From Cupriavidus basilensis (GTDB lineage: Bacteria; Pseudomonadota; Gammaproteobacteria; Burkholderiales; Burkholderiaceae): a DNA stretch of 64,000 nucleotides. Location of the stretch: contig NZ_BBQM01000023.1 of NCBI RefSeq assembly GCF_000876015.1, positions 186,001 through 250,000 of the forward strand, written 5' to 3'. The translations under genes were made by a program, and so were the position numbers. The notes beneath the pieces were generated by a model. The model was not told the origin of the DNA. It did not search any database and saw only the letters and a list, made by a program, of their open reading frames with translations. Positions 53,508-62,476 of this stretch are shown piece by piece. Within the stretch, counting starts at the first letter, position 1. The number at the start of each line of letters is the position of its first letter.

Positions 53508-53849
53508 GCCGCCAGCCAATCCGTGGCGCACGGCGGCGCGGCGCCTGCGCCACGCATCCACGCATCGCCGCCACGCGGGCACCCCGTCCCGCGCGTCCCT
53601 TGCGCCACGGCACGCACCAATCGGTGCATCCCGACCGGCGCATCTCTCGTGCATCGCTCCCCAATGCCGGGCCCGGCATGCCGCGGTGCGCCAGCCTCGG
53701 GCATGCGCTCGCCGCCCCACGCGCGTGCATGCCGCCCGCCCCGCTCGAGTAAATCCCCGATAAATCAAACAGTTGCCACCGGCTCGCGGCGCCTTGCCCG
53801 AGTCCCGGCCGGCATGGCCTGAACTTTGCGTATCGGCGACGACTGCCGG

Positions 53850-53859
53850 CTGTCGACAG
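53850..53859. promoter_or_regulatory. Palindrome, candidate GntR operator
   Basis: CTGTCGACAG is a 10-base perfect palindrome with the TGT-N2-ACA core of FadR-subfamily GntR sites. It lies 63 bases before the first gene of an operon that ends in a FadR-type regulator. Nothing else is seen in the gap 53508-53922. Confidence 0.5.
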
Positions 53860-53922
53860 TTGGCAACCAGATCAGCGCGCCACCGATGGCGCCTATCCAC
53901 GCCTAGCCAAAGGACAGAAAAC

Positions 53923-54741
53923 ATGGGCAACACGGTCCCCTCCCTCCACATCCAGGCCGCGGCTGCGGCCACGGTTGCGACCATCTCCGCGGCGGAGCAG
54001 CGCGTGCGCGAGGATCTCGCCGCCGCCTACCGCCTGGTCGCGCTGTACGGCATGGACGACAGCATCTACACCCACATCTCGGCGCGCGTGCCCGGCACCG
54101 AGGACCGTTTCCTGATCAATCCGTTCGGCACGCTGTTCCGCGACATCACGGCGTCGTCGCTGGTGTGCATCGACCTGGAGGGCCGCATCATCAGCGCGCC
54201 GCCGGGCTGCGACGTCAACCCCGCCGGCTTCACCATCCACAGCGCGGTGCACGCCGCGCGCCACGACGCGGCCTGCGTGCTGCACACCCACACGGTGGCG
54301 GGCGTGGCGGTGTCCTCGCTGGCGTGCGGCCTCAAGCCGTCGAACCAGTGGGCGCTGCAGTTCCACGAGCGCGTGGCCTATCACGACTTCGAGGGCATCG
54401 CGCTGGACCTCGACGAGCGCGAGCGCCTGGTGGCCGACCTCGGCCCGGACAAGCGCGCGCTGATCCTGCGCAACCACGGCCTGCTCACGCTGGGCCGCAG
54501 CGTGGCGGAGGCCTTCATCCTGATGCACAACCTGGAGCGCGCCTGCCGCGTGCAGGTGGCGATCCAGTCCAGCGGGCAGCCGGAATACCCGGTGCCCGAG
54601 GCGGTCCGCGAAAAGACCGCGCGCCAGTACGAAAGCGGCGACACCAACCGCCTGCCGGGCGCGCCCGATCCCTACGCGCGCGAATGGCGCGCGCTGCTGC
54701 GCCGGCTGGAGCCGGCCGCCGCGCCTTCGTTCCGCGACTGA
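53923..54741 (+). CDS. Class II aldolase/adducin family protein
   Basis: Protein of 272 residues. Class II aldolase/adducin domain with INPFGTLFRDITASSLVCIDLEG, the zinc site HTHTVAGVAVSS (two His), and LILRNHGLLTLGRSVAEAF with a third His. The family cleaves sugar phosphates or oxo-acids, or decarboxylates; adducin-like members of this length are mostly uncharacterised. First gene of the ABC transporter operon, with AAAGGACAG before the ATG and a GntR-type palindrome upstream. Confidence 0.88.
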   Translation: MGNTVPSLHIQAAAAATVATISAAEQRVREDLAAAYRLVALYGMDDSIYTHISARVPGTEDRFLINPFGTLFRDITASSLVCIDLEGRIISAPPGCDVNPAGFTIHSAVHAARHDAACVLHTHTVAGVAVSSLACGLKPSNQWALQFHERVAYHDFEGIALDLDERERLVADLGPDKRALILRNHGLLTLGRSVAEAFILMHNLERACRVQVAIQSSGQPEYPVPEAVREKTARQYESGDTNRLPGAPDPYAREWRALLRRLEPAAAPSFRD

Positions 54742-54854
54742 GCGCCAGCGGCTGGACACCAGCGGCTGAACGCCGGCGACCCGGCGCCGGCGCTTCGCCC
54801 CGTTTTTCCCTTCTTGCCTGACCCACACATCCCTAGCCCCAGGAGAGTCTCGCC

Positions 54855-56420
54855 ATGAATCGTCGCCAACTGATCAAGATGGGTGTTGCCACCGCGGGGC
54901 TGTCGCTCGCGGGCGTGCCCTTGCACGTGCTTGCGCAGGGCAAGAAGGGAGGCGTGATCAACGCGCTGGTGCAGCCCGAGCCGTCCGGGCTGATGATCGG
55001 CATCACCCAGAACGGCCCGACCCAGCTGATCTCCGGCAATATCTACGAGGGCCTGCTGCGCTACGACGAGAAGCTGGACCCGCAGCCGGCGCTGGCCACG
55101 TCCTGGACGGTCAACCCGGCCGGCACGCTGTACACCTTCAAGCTCAAGCGCAACGTGACCTGGCACGACGGCAAGCCGTTTACCGCCGCCGACGTGGTGT
55201 TCTCCGCCGACGTGTTCCTGCGCAAGGCCCACGCCCGCCTGCGCGCCAACCTGGCCGCGGTGGAAACCATCCGCGCGGTGGACCCGTACACGGTGGAGTT
55301 CAAGCTCAAGTACCCGTTCGGCCCCTTCCTCGGCATCTTCGAGGTGGGCTCGATGCCGATGGTGCCGAAGCACATCTACGAGGGAACCGATTTCCTGACC
55401 AACCCGGCCAACGCCACCCCGATCGGCACCGGCCCGCTCAAGTTCAAGGAGTGGGTGCGCGGCTCCTACATCCAGCTGGTGCGCAACGAGCACTATCACC
55501 TGCCCGACGTGCCGCTGGTGGACTCGGTCTATTTCCACGTGATCCCCGACGCGGCCGCGCGCGCGGCGGCGTTCGAGTCCGGCAAGGTGGACCTGGTGCC
55601 GGGCGGCGCGGTGGAATACTTCGACGTGGCGCGGCTGGCCAAGCTGCCCGGCGTGCAGGTCACCACCAAGGGCTGGGAGTTCTTCGCGCCGCACTCGTGG
55701 CTGTGGGTCAACAACCGCCGCGCGCCGATGGACAACGTCAAGTTCCGCCAGGCGCTGGCCTTCGCCATCGACCGCGACGCCATCGCCAAGGTAGCCTGGC
55801 AGGGCTACGCCAGGACCGCCACCGGCCCCTTCAACAGCCACATCAAGTACTACAGCACCGACGTCGCCAAATACCCGCGCGACCTCGCCAGGGCCAAGGC
55901 GCTGCTGGCCGAGTCGGGCTACAAGGGCGAGGCGCTGCGCCTGCTGCCGCTGCCCTACGGCGAGACCTGGACCCGCTCGGCGGAGATCGTGCGGCAGAAC
56001 CTGCTGCAGGCCGGCGTCAAGATCGAGATGACGCCGACCGACGTGGCCGGCTGGGGCGAGCGCCTCAACAAGTGGGACTACGACCTCGCCTTCACCTACG
56101 TCTACCAGTACGGCGACCCCGCGCTGGGCGTGGCGCGCAACTACACCTCGGACAACATCGCCCAGGGCTCGCCCTTCAACAACGTGGAGGGCTACCGCAA
56201 CGCCCGCGTGGACGAGCTGTTCCAGGCCGGCGCGCGCGAGATGGACCCGGCCCGGCGCGCGGCGATCTACCGCGACGTGCAGAAGATCCTGCTCGACGAA
56301 ATGCCGGTGGTGTGGATGCACGAGCTGAACTTCCCCACGCTGTACCGCAGCCGCGTCAACAACCCGATCAATTCCGGCATCGGCCTGAACGACGGCCTCG
56401 GCCGCGCCTGGCTGGCGTGA
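54855..56420 (+). CDS. ABC transporter substrate-binding protein, family 5
   Basis: Periplasmic solute-binding protein of 521 residues of the DppA/OppA group (SBP_bac_5). The N-terminus MNRRQLIKMGVATAGLSLAGVPLHVLA has an RRQLIK Tat-like pattern, so Tat export is possible. Family text: GNIYEGLLRYDEKLDPQPALATSWTVNPAGTLYTFKLKRNVTWHDGKPFTAADVVFS and APMDNVKFRQALAFAIDRDAI. It binds a peptide, opine or similar amino-acid-derived compound for the permeases downstream. Good AGGAG before the start. Confidence 0.93.
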   Translation: MNRRQLIKMGVATAGLSLAGVPLHVLAQGKKGGVINALVQPEPSGLMIGITQNGPTQLISGNIYEGLLRYDEKLDPQPALATSWTVNPAGTLYTFKLKRNVTWHDGKPFTAADVVFSADVFLRKAHARLRANLAAVETIRAVDPYTVEFKLKYPFGPFLGIFEVGSMPMVPKHIYEGTDFLTNPANATPIGTGPLKFKEWVRGSYIQLVRNEHYHLPDVPLVDSVYFHVIPDAAARAAAFESGKVDLVPGGAVEYFDVARLAKLPGVQVTTKGWEFFAPHSWLWVNNRRAPMDNVKFRQALAFAIDRDAIAKVAWQGYARTATGPFNSHIKYYSTDVAKYPRDLARAKALLAESGYKGEALRLLPLPYGETWTRSAEIVRQNLLQAGVKIEMTPTDVAGWGERLNKWDYDLAFTYVYQYGDPALGVARNYTSDNIAQGSPFNNVEGYRNARVDELFQAGAREMDPARRAAIYRDVQKILLDEMPVVWMHELNFPTLYRSRVNNPINSGIGLNDGLGRAWLA

Positions 56421-56451
56421 TGGCGGCGCGTTCCTGTTCGAGGGGGAAGCC

Positions 56452-57426
56452 ATGAGTCGTACCCAGCGCATGCTCAACCGGGTGGTCCAGGGCGTGCTCG
56501 CCATCCTGGTGATCGCCACCGTCAATTTCCTGCTGATCCGCGCCGCGCCCGGCGATCCGGTCTCGGTGATGGCCGGCGAGGCCGGCGCCTCCGACCCGCA
56601 GTTCGTGGCGCAGCTGCGCGCGCAGTTCGGCCTGGACCAGCCGCTGCCGCAGCAGCTCGGCAACTACCTGCTGCACGTGGCGCAGCTGGACCTGGGCTAC
56701 AGCTACCGCCAGCAGCAGCCAGTGCTGAAGCTGATCCTGGACCGCCTGCCGGCCACGCTGCTGCTGACCGGCAGCGCCTTCCTGCTCTCGGTGCTGTTCG
56801 GCGTGGCGCTGGGGGCGTGGGCCAGCCGGCGTGCCGGCAGCTGGACCGACAGCGCCATCACCACCTTCGCCCTGGTGTTCTACGCCACGCCGCTGTACTG
56901 GCTGGCGATGATGGCGGTGCTGCTGTTCTCGGTGCAGCTCGAATGGCTGCCCGGCTTCGGCTACTTCACCGTGGGCGCCGACCTGCACGGGCTGGCGCGC
57001 GTGGCCGACGTGGCCGCGCACCTGGTACTGCCCGCGCTGACGCTGGCGCTGTTCTACATGGCCGTGTACGCGCGCATGACGCGCGCCTCGATGCTGGAAG
57101 TGGCGCAGATGGACTTCGTCAAGACCGCGCGCGCCAAGGGCGTGCGCCCGGGACGGATCCAGCGCGCGCACATCCTGCGCAACGCGCTGCTGCCGGTGGT
57201 GACGCTGGCCGGCATCCAGGCCGGCGGCATGATCGGCGGCGCGGTGCTGACCGAGACCGTGTTCGCCTGGCCCGGCATCGGCCGCCTGATGTTCGACGCG
57301 CTGCTGCAGCGCGACTACAACCTGCTGCTGGGCTGCTTCCTGGTCACCGCCGCGATGGCGGTCGTGTTCAACCTGATCACGGATTTCGTCTACACCCTGG
57401 TCGACCCACGGATCGAGATGCAATGA
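56452..57426 (+). CDS. ABC transporter permease, DppB type
   Basis: Inner membrane permease of 324 residues, six helices, with the N-terminal extra region of DppB-type proteins (RAAPGDPVSVMAGEAGASDPQFVAQLRAQFGLDQPLPQQ). The EAA loop that contacts the ATPase is DFVKTARAKGVRPGRIQRAHILRNALLPV near 225-250. It overlaps the next permease by four bases. Confidence 0.93.
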   Translation: MSRTQRMLNRVVQGVLAILVIATVNFLLIRAAPGDPVSVMAGEAGASDPQFVAQLRAQFGLDQPLPQQLGNYLLHVAQLDLGYSYRQQQPVLKLILDRLPATLLLTGSAFLLSVLFGVALGAWASRRAGSWTDSAITTFALVFYATPLYWLAMMAVLLFSVQLEWLPGFGYFTVGADLHGLARVADVAAHLVLPALTLALFYMAVYARMTRASMLEVAQMDFVKTARAKGVRPGRIQRAHILRNALLPVVTLAGIQAGGMIGGAVLTETVFAWPGIGRLMFDALLQRDYNLLLGCFLVTAAMAVVFNLITDFVYTLVDPRIEMQ

Positions 57427-58265
57427 AAAACACATTCTGGCGGCGCTTCTGCCGCAACAAGGCGGCCCTGCTCGGCCTGCTGGTGATGGCGTGCATCGCG
57501 GTGCTGGCGCTGTTCGGCCCGCTGCTGGCCGGCCACGATCCGTGGGACATGGTGCAGCAGCCCTTCCTCCATCCCATGCAGGAAGCCGGCTTCGCGCTCG
57601 GCACCGACACAATGGGCCGCGACATCCTGGCCGGCGTGATCCACGGCGCGCGCATCTCGCTGCTGATCGGCGTGGTCTCGACCATGGTCTCGCTGGCGAT
57701 CGGCGTGACGCTGGGCGCCATCGCCGGCTATTTCGGCGGCTGGATCGACGCCGCGCTGATGCGCTTCACCGAGCTGTTCCAGGCGGTGCCGAGCTTCGCG
57801 CTGGCGCTGGTGCTGGTGGCCATCTTCGAGCCGTCCGTCGCCTCCATCGTCAGCGCCATCGCCATCGTGTCGTGGCCGCCGGTGGCGCGCCTGGTGCGCA
57901 GCGAGTTCCTGTCGCTGCGCCAGCGCGATTTCGTCGCCGCGGCGCAACTGGCGGGGCAGTCGACGCTGCGCATCATCGTGGCGCAGATCCTGCCCAACGC
58001 CGCCTCGCCGATCGTGGTGATGGCCTCGCTGATGGTGGCCACCGCGATCCTGCTGGAATCGAGCCTGAGCTTCCTCGGCCTGGGCGACCCCAACCACATG
58101 AGCTGGGGCTACATGGTGGGCTCGGCGCGCACGGTGCTGCGCCAGGCCTGGTGGATGGCGGTGTTCCCGGGCCTGGCCATCCTGCTGACGGTGCTGGCGC
58201 TGAACATGGTCGGCGAGGGCCTCAACGACGCGCTCAACACGCGCCTGGGCGGGAGGGGACGATGA
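57423..58265 (+). CDS. ABC transporter permease, DppC type
   Basis: Inner membrane permease of 280 residues. N-terminal helix with the DppC-type preface (RRFCRNKAALLGLLVMACIAVLALFGPLL) and the periplasmic segment HPMQEAGFALGTDTMGRDILAGVIHGARISL, which is characteristic. EAA loop LRQRDFVAAAQLAGQSTLRIIVAQILPNAASPI. Coupled to both neighbours by ATGA overlaps. Confidence 0.93.
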   Translation: MKNTFWRRFCRNKAALLGLLVMACIAVLALFGPLLAGHDPWDMVQQPFLHPMQEAGFALGTDTMGRDILAGVIHGARISLLIGVVSTMVSLAIGVTLGAIAGYFGGWIDAALMRFTELFQAVPSFALALVLVAIFEPSVASIVSAIAIVSWPPVARLVRSEFLSLRQRDFVAAAQLAGQSTLRIIVAQILPNAASPIVVMASLMVATAILLESSLSFLGLGDPNHMSWGYMVGSARTVLRQAWWMAVFPGLAILLTVLALNMVGEGLNDALNTRLGGRGR

Positions 58266-59983
58266 ACGGCGCCGCCGCGAGCCCGGTGCTCGACATCCAG
58301 AACCTCAGCATCCGCCTGCCGGCCGGCGGCGACCGCGCGCTGGCCGTCACCGATGCCTCGCTGACCCTGCACGCGGGCCAGACCCTGTGCGTGGTGGGCG
58401 AATCCGGCTCGGGCAAGTCGATGATCGCCAACGCGGTGATGGGCCTGCTGCCGCGCCCGCACGTGGAGCCGGTGGCCGGCCGCATCCTGTTCGGGGGGCG
58501 CGACCTGCTGCAGCTCGGCGAGCCGGCCCTGCGCGAGCTGCGCGGCCAGCAGATCGGCATGGTGTTCCAGGAGCCCATGACCGCGCTCAACCCGGTCATG
58601 CGCATCGGCGAGCAGATCGCCGAGGTGTTCGACGCGCACCAGAGCCTGGGCGCCGCCGAGAAGCGCCGGCGCATCGTCGGCGCGCTGGCCGACGTGGGCC
58701 TGCCCGATCCCGGGCTGCTCTACGACAGCTTCCCGTTCCGCCTGTCCGGCGGCCAGCGCCAGCGCGTGATGATCGCCTGCGCGATGGCGCTGCAGCCGCG
58801 CCTGCTGATCGCCGACGAGCCCACCACCGCGCTCGACGTCACCACCCAGGCGCAGATCCTGCAGCTGATCCGCGAGCTGCAGCGCAAGCGCGGCATGGCG
58901 GTGCTGTTCATCACCCACGATTTCGGCGTGGTGTCCGAGATCGCCGACCAGGTGGCGGTGATGCAGACCGGCACCATCGTCGAGGCCGGCCCGGCCGCGC
59001 AGGTACTGGGCGCGCCGCGGCACGCCTACACGCGCAAGCTGCTGGCCGCCATCCCGGGCGGCCAGGCGCGCGCGCCCGGGGACGGCGCCGAATTCCACCG
59101 CGTGCTGCAGGTGCAGGACCTGTGCAAGACCTACCGCAGCGGCGGCGGCCTGTTCAGGCCCCCGCGCGAAGTGCCCGCCGCGCGCAACATCAACCTGGAG
59201 CTGCTGCGCGGGCAGACGCTGGGGCTGGTGGGCGAATCCGGCTCGGGCAAGTCCACGCTGGGCCGCTGCATCGTCGGCCTGGCGCCGTTCGACAGCGGCC
59301 GCATCCTCTTCAACGGGCGCAACCTGTCGCAAGGCAGCGGCCTGCTGCAGCGCTCGGGCGGCAAGATCCAGATGGTGTTCCAGGACCCCTACGCCTCGCT
59401 CAACCCGCGCCACCGCATCGGCGCGGCCATCGCCTCCGGCCCCATCGCCCAGGGCGTGCCGCGCGCCGAGGCGCACGCGCGCACGCTGGCGCTGCTCAAG
59501 CTGGTGGGCCTGGGGCCCGAGGCCGCCGAGCGCTACCCGCACGAGTTCTCCGGCGGCCAGCGCCAGCGCATCGGCATCGCGCGCGCGCTGGCCATGCAGC
59601 CGGAGCTGCTGGTGGCGGACGAGCCGGTTTCCGCGCTCGACGTCTCGGTGCAGGCGCAGGTGCTGGAACTGTTCGCCCAGGTGCGCGAGCAGTTCCAGCT
59701 GGCGATGGTCTTCATCACCCACGACCTGCGCGTGGCCGCGCAGATGTGCGACCAGATCGCCGTGATGCAGCGCGGCGAGGTGGTCGAATACGGCGCCACC
59801 GCGCGCGTGCTCGACGCGCCGGCGCACGCCTACACGCGCAAGCTGATCGAGGCCATCCCGCGCCTGGCGCGCGAGGCCGCGCCGGCCGCGCAGCCGGCGC
59901 CGCCAGCCATGCCGATACCCGCCGCCGCCGACGGTTTCGCGCCGGGCGGCCTGCGCGCCAGCGGCGCGGGAGGCTACGCATGA
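58262..59983 (+). CDS. Fused double ATP-binding ABC protein, DppD-DppF type
   Basis: Protein of 573 residues with two complete ATPase domains, as in GsiA. Each has a Walker A (VVGESGSGKSMIAN near 45; LVGESGSGKSTLGR near 325), a signature (LSGGQRQRVMIA; FSGGQRQRIGIA) and a Walker B (LLIADEPTTALDVT; LLVADEPVSALDVS). It powers the two permeases. Both domains carry the oligopeptide-type C-terminal extension (AYTRKLLAAIPGG and AYTRKLIEAIPRL). An Ala/Pro-rich tail follows. Four-base overlaps on both sides. Confidence 0.95.
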   Translation: MNGAAASPVLDIQNLSIRLPAGGDRALAVTDASLTLHAGQTLCVVGESGSGKSMIANAVMGLLPRPHVEPVAGRILFGGRDLLQLGEPALRELRGQQIGMVFQEPMTALNPVMRIGEQIAEVFDAHQSLGAAEKRRRIVGALADVGLPDPGLLYDSFPFRLSGGQRQRVMIACAMALQPRLLIADEPTTALDVTTQAQILQLIRELQRKRGMAVLFITHDFGVVSEIADQVAVMQTGTIVEAGPAAQVLGAPRHAYTRKLLAAIPGGQARAPGDGAEFHRVLQVQDLCKTYRSGGGLFRPPREVPAARNINLELLRGQTLGLVGESGSGKSTLGRCIVGLAPFDSGRILFNGRNLSQGSGLLQRSGGKIQMVFQDPYASLNPRHRIGAAIASGPIAQGVPRAEAHARTLALLKLVGLGPEAAERYPHEFSGGQRQRIGIARALAMQPELLVADEPVSALDVSVQAQVLELFAQVREQFQLAMVFITHDLRVAAQMCDQIAVMQRGEVVEYGATARVLDAPAHAYTRKLIEAIPRLAREAAPAAQPAPPAMPIPAAADGFAPGGLRASGAGGYA

Positions 59984-60972
59984 GCGCGCAGCCGACGGAG
60001 ATCGCGGCCGGCGGCGCCGGCAAGCCGCCCTGCATCGCCCTGCTCAGCAGCGTGCTCGACATGCACTACCTGGCCGCGGCCTTCCGCGCGCTGCTGCCCG
60101 GAGTGGACCTGCGCCTGGGCAGCACGCCGGAGAGCCTCGGCGCGCTCGGCGAGATCGAGGCCGCGGTGTGCTGGTATCCGCCGCCCGGCGTGCTTGCCGC
60201 CATGCCGCGCCTGCGCCTGGTGCAGTCGCTCGGCGCCGGCATCGACCACTTCCACACCGACCCCGAGCTGCCGCGCGAACCGGCGCTGTGCCGCATCGTC
60301 GATACCGACATGGCCGGCACCATGACGGCCTACGTGACCTGGGCGGTGATCCACCGGCAGCGTGCGATGGGCGCCTACCTGGACAGCGCCGCCGCGCAGC
60401 GGTGGCAGGAGCAGCCCATCGTGCCGCCGGCGCGCCACCGCGTCGGCATCGCCGGGCTGGGCACGCTCGGCGTGGCCTGCGCGCGGGCGCTGCTGGCGGT
60501 GGGCTACGGCGTGCGCGGCTGGAGCCGCGGCCCCAAGGCCGGCCTGCCGGCCGGCGTCGAGTCCTTCCACGGCCCGGACGGGCTCGACGCCTTCCTGGCC
60601 GGCTGCGACACGCTGGTGTGCCTGCTGCCGCTGACCGCGCAGACGCAGGGCTTCCTCAACGCCGCGGTGTTCGCCCGGCTGCCGCGCGGCGCGCACGTGG
60701 TCAACGTCGGCCGCGGCAGCCACCTGGTCGAAGCCGACCTGCTGCGCGCGCTGGACGACGGCACGCTGGGCGCGGCCACGCTGGATGCCTTCGCGCAGGA
60801 ACCGCTGCCCGCCGGCCATCCGTTCTGGCATCATCCGCGCGTGGTGGTGACGCCGCACATCGCCGCGCGCACCGAAGCCGCCGCCATCGCGCGCCAGACC
60901 CTGGACAACCTGGCGCAGCTGCGGCGCGGCCAGCGCCCGGCGATGGCAGTGGACCCGCAGCTGGGCTACTGA
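59980..60972 (+). CDS. Glyoxylate/hydroxypyruvate reductase A-like D-2-hydroxyacid dehydrogenase
   Basis: Enzyme of 330 residues of the D-2-hydroxyacid dehydrogenase family, closest in look to GhrA. NAD(P) site GIAGLGTLGVACARALLAVGYGVRGWSR near 160; catalytic residues in VVNVGRGSHLVEADLLRALDDG (Arg), AFAQEPLPAGHPFWHHPRVVVTPHIAA (Glu and His). It would reduce a 2-oxo acid made by the aminotransferase or aldolase of the operon, or oxidise a hydroxy acid that is imported. Start overlaps the ATPase gene stop. The hexanucleotide repeat follows. Confidence 0.9.
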   Translation: MSAQPTEIAAGGAGKPPCIALLSSVLDMHYLAAAFRALLPGVDLRLGSTPESLGALGEIEAAVCWYPPPGVLAAMPRLRLVQSLGAGIDHFHTDPELPREPALCRIVDTDMAGTMTAYVTWAVIHRQRAMGAYLDSAAAQRWQEQPIVPPARHRVGIAGLGTLGVACARALLAVGYGVRGWSRGPKAGLPAGVESFHGPDGLDAFLAGCDTLVCLLPLTAQTQGFLNAAVFARLPRGAHVVNVGRGSHLVEADLLRALDDGTLGAATLDAFAQEPLPAGHPFWHHPRVVVTPHIAARTEAAAIARQTLDNLAQLRRGQRPAMAVDPQLGY

Positions 60973-60992
60973 GACGCGCCGCCACCGATCCC

Positions 60993-61052
60993 CCGATACC
61001 GATACCGATACCGATACCGATACCGATACCGATACCGATACCGATACCGATA
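60993..61052 (+). repeat. Hexanucleotide microsatellite, ten copies of CCGATA
   Basis: Ten uninterrupted copies of CCGATA lie in the 108-base gap between the reductase and aminotransferase genes, 28 bases before the aminotransferase ATG. No ribosome binding site is visible between repeat and ATG. Copy number change would alter spacing, not frame. Confidence 0.97.
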
Positions 61053-61080
61053 CCAACGCCGACCCCGGACCCCACCTGAC

Positions 61081-62475
61081 ATGAACGTCGCCCTGCCCCC
61101 GCACGCCGGCCTTGCCGCCAGCGACATCGCCGCGCACCTGCACCCCTTCACCAATCTCGCCGCCCACCCCGACGTGGGGCCGCTCGTGATCGCCCGTGGC
61201 GACGGCGTCTACGTCGAGGACGACCAGGGCCGCCGCTACCTGGAGGGCATGTCCGGCCTGTGGTGCGCGTCGCTCGGCTTCAGCCACGCGCGCGTGGTCG
61301 AAGCCGGCGTGGCGGCCATGCGCACGCTGCCCTACTACCACACCTTCAACCACCGCTCGAATCCGCCCGCCATCCTGCTGGCGGAGAAGCTGCTGTCGCT
61401 GGCGCCGGTGCCGATGTCCAAGGTGTTCTTCGCCAACTCCGGCTCGGAGGCCAACGACACCGCCGCCAAGCTGGTCTGGTACTACCACAACGCCATCGGC
61501 AAGCCGGCCAAGAAGAAGATCATCGCGCGCCGCAACGCCTACCACGGCGTGACCGTGGCCGCGGCCAGCCTGAGCGGGCTGCAGGCCAACCACCGCGATT
61601 TCGACCTGCCCATCGACCGCATCCTGCGCACGGCCTGCCCGCACCACTACCGCGAGGGCGCGCCCGGCGAGAGCGAGCAGGACTTCGCGCGCCGGCTGGC
61701 GCGGGAGCTCGAGGCGCTGATCCTGGCCGAAGGGCCGGAGACGGTGGGCGCCTTCATCGCCGAGCCGGTGATGGGCGCGGGCGGCGTGATCGTGCCGCCG
61801 GCCACCTACTTCGAGGAGATCCAGGCGGTGCTGCGCCGGTACGACGTGCTGCTGATCGCCGACGAGGTGATCTGCGGCTTCTGCCGCACCGGCGAGATGT
61901 TCGGCTCCACCACGTTCGGCATGCGGCCCGACATCCTGACCTGCGCCAAGGCGCTTTCCTCGGGCTACATGCCGATCTCGGCGGTGATGGTCACGGAATC
62001 CGTGCACGAGGCGCTGGCCGCCAACAGCGGCAGGATCGGCACCTTCGGGCACGGCTTCACCTATTCCGGCCATCCGGTCGCCGCCGCGGTGGCGCTGGAA
62101 ACGCTGCGGGTCTACGAGGAAGAGCACCTGCTCGCGCACGTGCGCGAGCTCGCGCCGCGCTTCCAGCAATTGCTGCGCGGCTACGCCGGACGGCCGCTGG
62201 TGGGCGAGGCGCGCGGCGTGGGCCTGATCGGCGCCATCGAGCTGGCCGAGGACCCGGCCGCGCGCCGCGCCTTCGACCCGGCCCGCAAGGCCGGCGCGCG
62301 GCTGGCGCAACTGGCGCAGGAAGCCGGCCTGATCGTGCGCGCGATGGGCGACACCATCGCCTTCTGCCCGCCGCTGATCATCACCGCCGCGCAGCTCGAC
62401 GAGCTGTTCGCGCGCTTCGACCAGGCCATGACGGCCTTCGAGCGCGAGCACGGGCACGGCGGGAGCGCGGCATGA
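61081..62475 (+). CDS. Class III PLP-dependent aminotransferase
   Basis: Enzyme of 464 residues of the omega-amino-acid transaminase group (aspartate aminotransferase family). Family marks: YVEDDQGRRYLEGMSGLWCASLGFSH, FFANSGSEANDTAAKLVWYYHN, LLIADEVICGFCRTGEMFG, and the PLP lysine Lys290 in CAKALSSGYMPISA. It moves an amino group from a beta- or omega-amino acid, or a diamine, to pyruvate or another oxo acid. It fits catabolism of the amine imported by the ABC system. It lacks a clear ribosome binding site. Confidence 0.92.
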   Translation: MNVALPPHAGLAASDIAAHLHPFTNLAAHPDVGPLVIARGDGVYVEDDQGRRYLEGMSGLWCASLGFSHARVVEAGVAAMRTLPYYHTFNHRSNPPAILLAEKLLSLAPVPMSKVFFANSGSEANDTAAKLVWYYHNAIGKPAKKKIIARRNAYHGVTVAAASLSGLQANHRDFDLPIDRILRTACPHHYREGAPGESEQDFARRLARELEALILAEGPETVGAFIAEPVMGAGGVIVPPATYFEEIQAVLRRYDVLLIADEVICGFCRTGEMFGSTTFGMRPDILTCAKALSSGYMPISAVMVTESVHEALAANSGRIGTFGHGFTYSGHPVAAAVALETLRVYEEEHLLAHVRELAPRFQQLLRGYAGRPLVGEARGVGLIGAIELAEDPAARRAFDPARKAGARLAQLAQEAGLIVRAMGDTIAFCPPLIITAAQLDELFARFDQAMTAFEREHGHGGSAA

Positions 62476-62476
62476 C

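Noticed and set aside
53508..53922. Possible small gene in the gap after DUF779
   Set aside because: Only Arg/Pro/Ala-rich chance frames without ribosome binding site; the region is better explained as control DNA.
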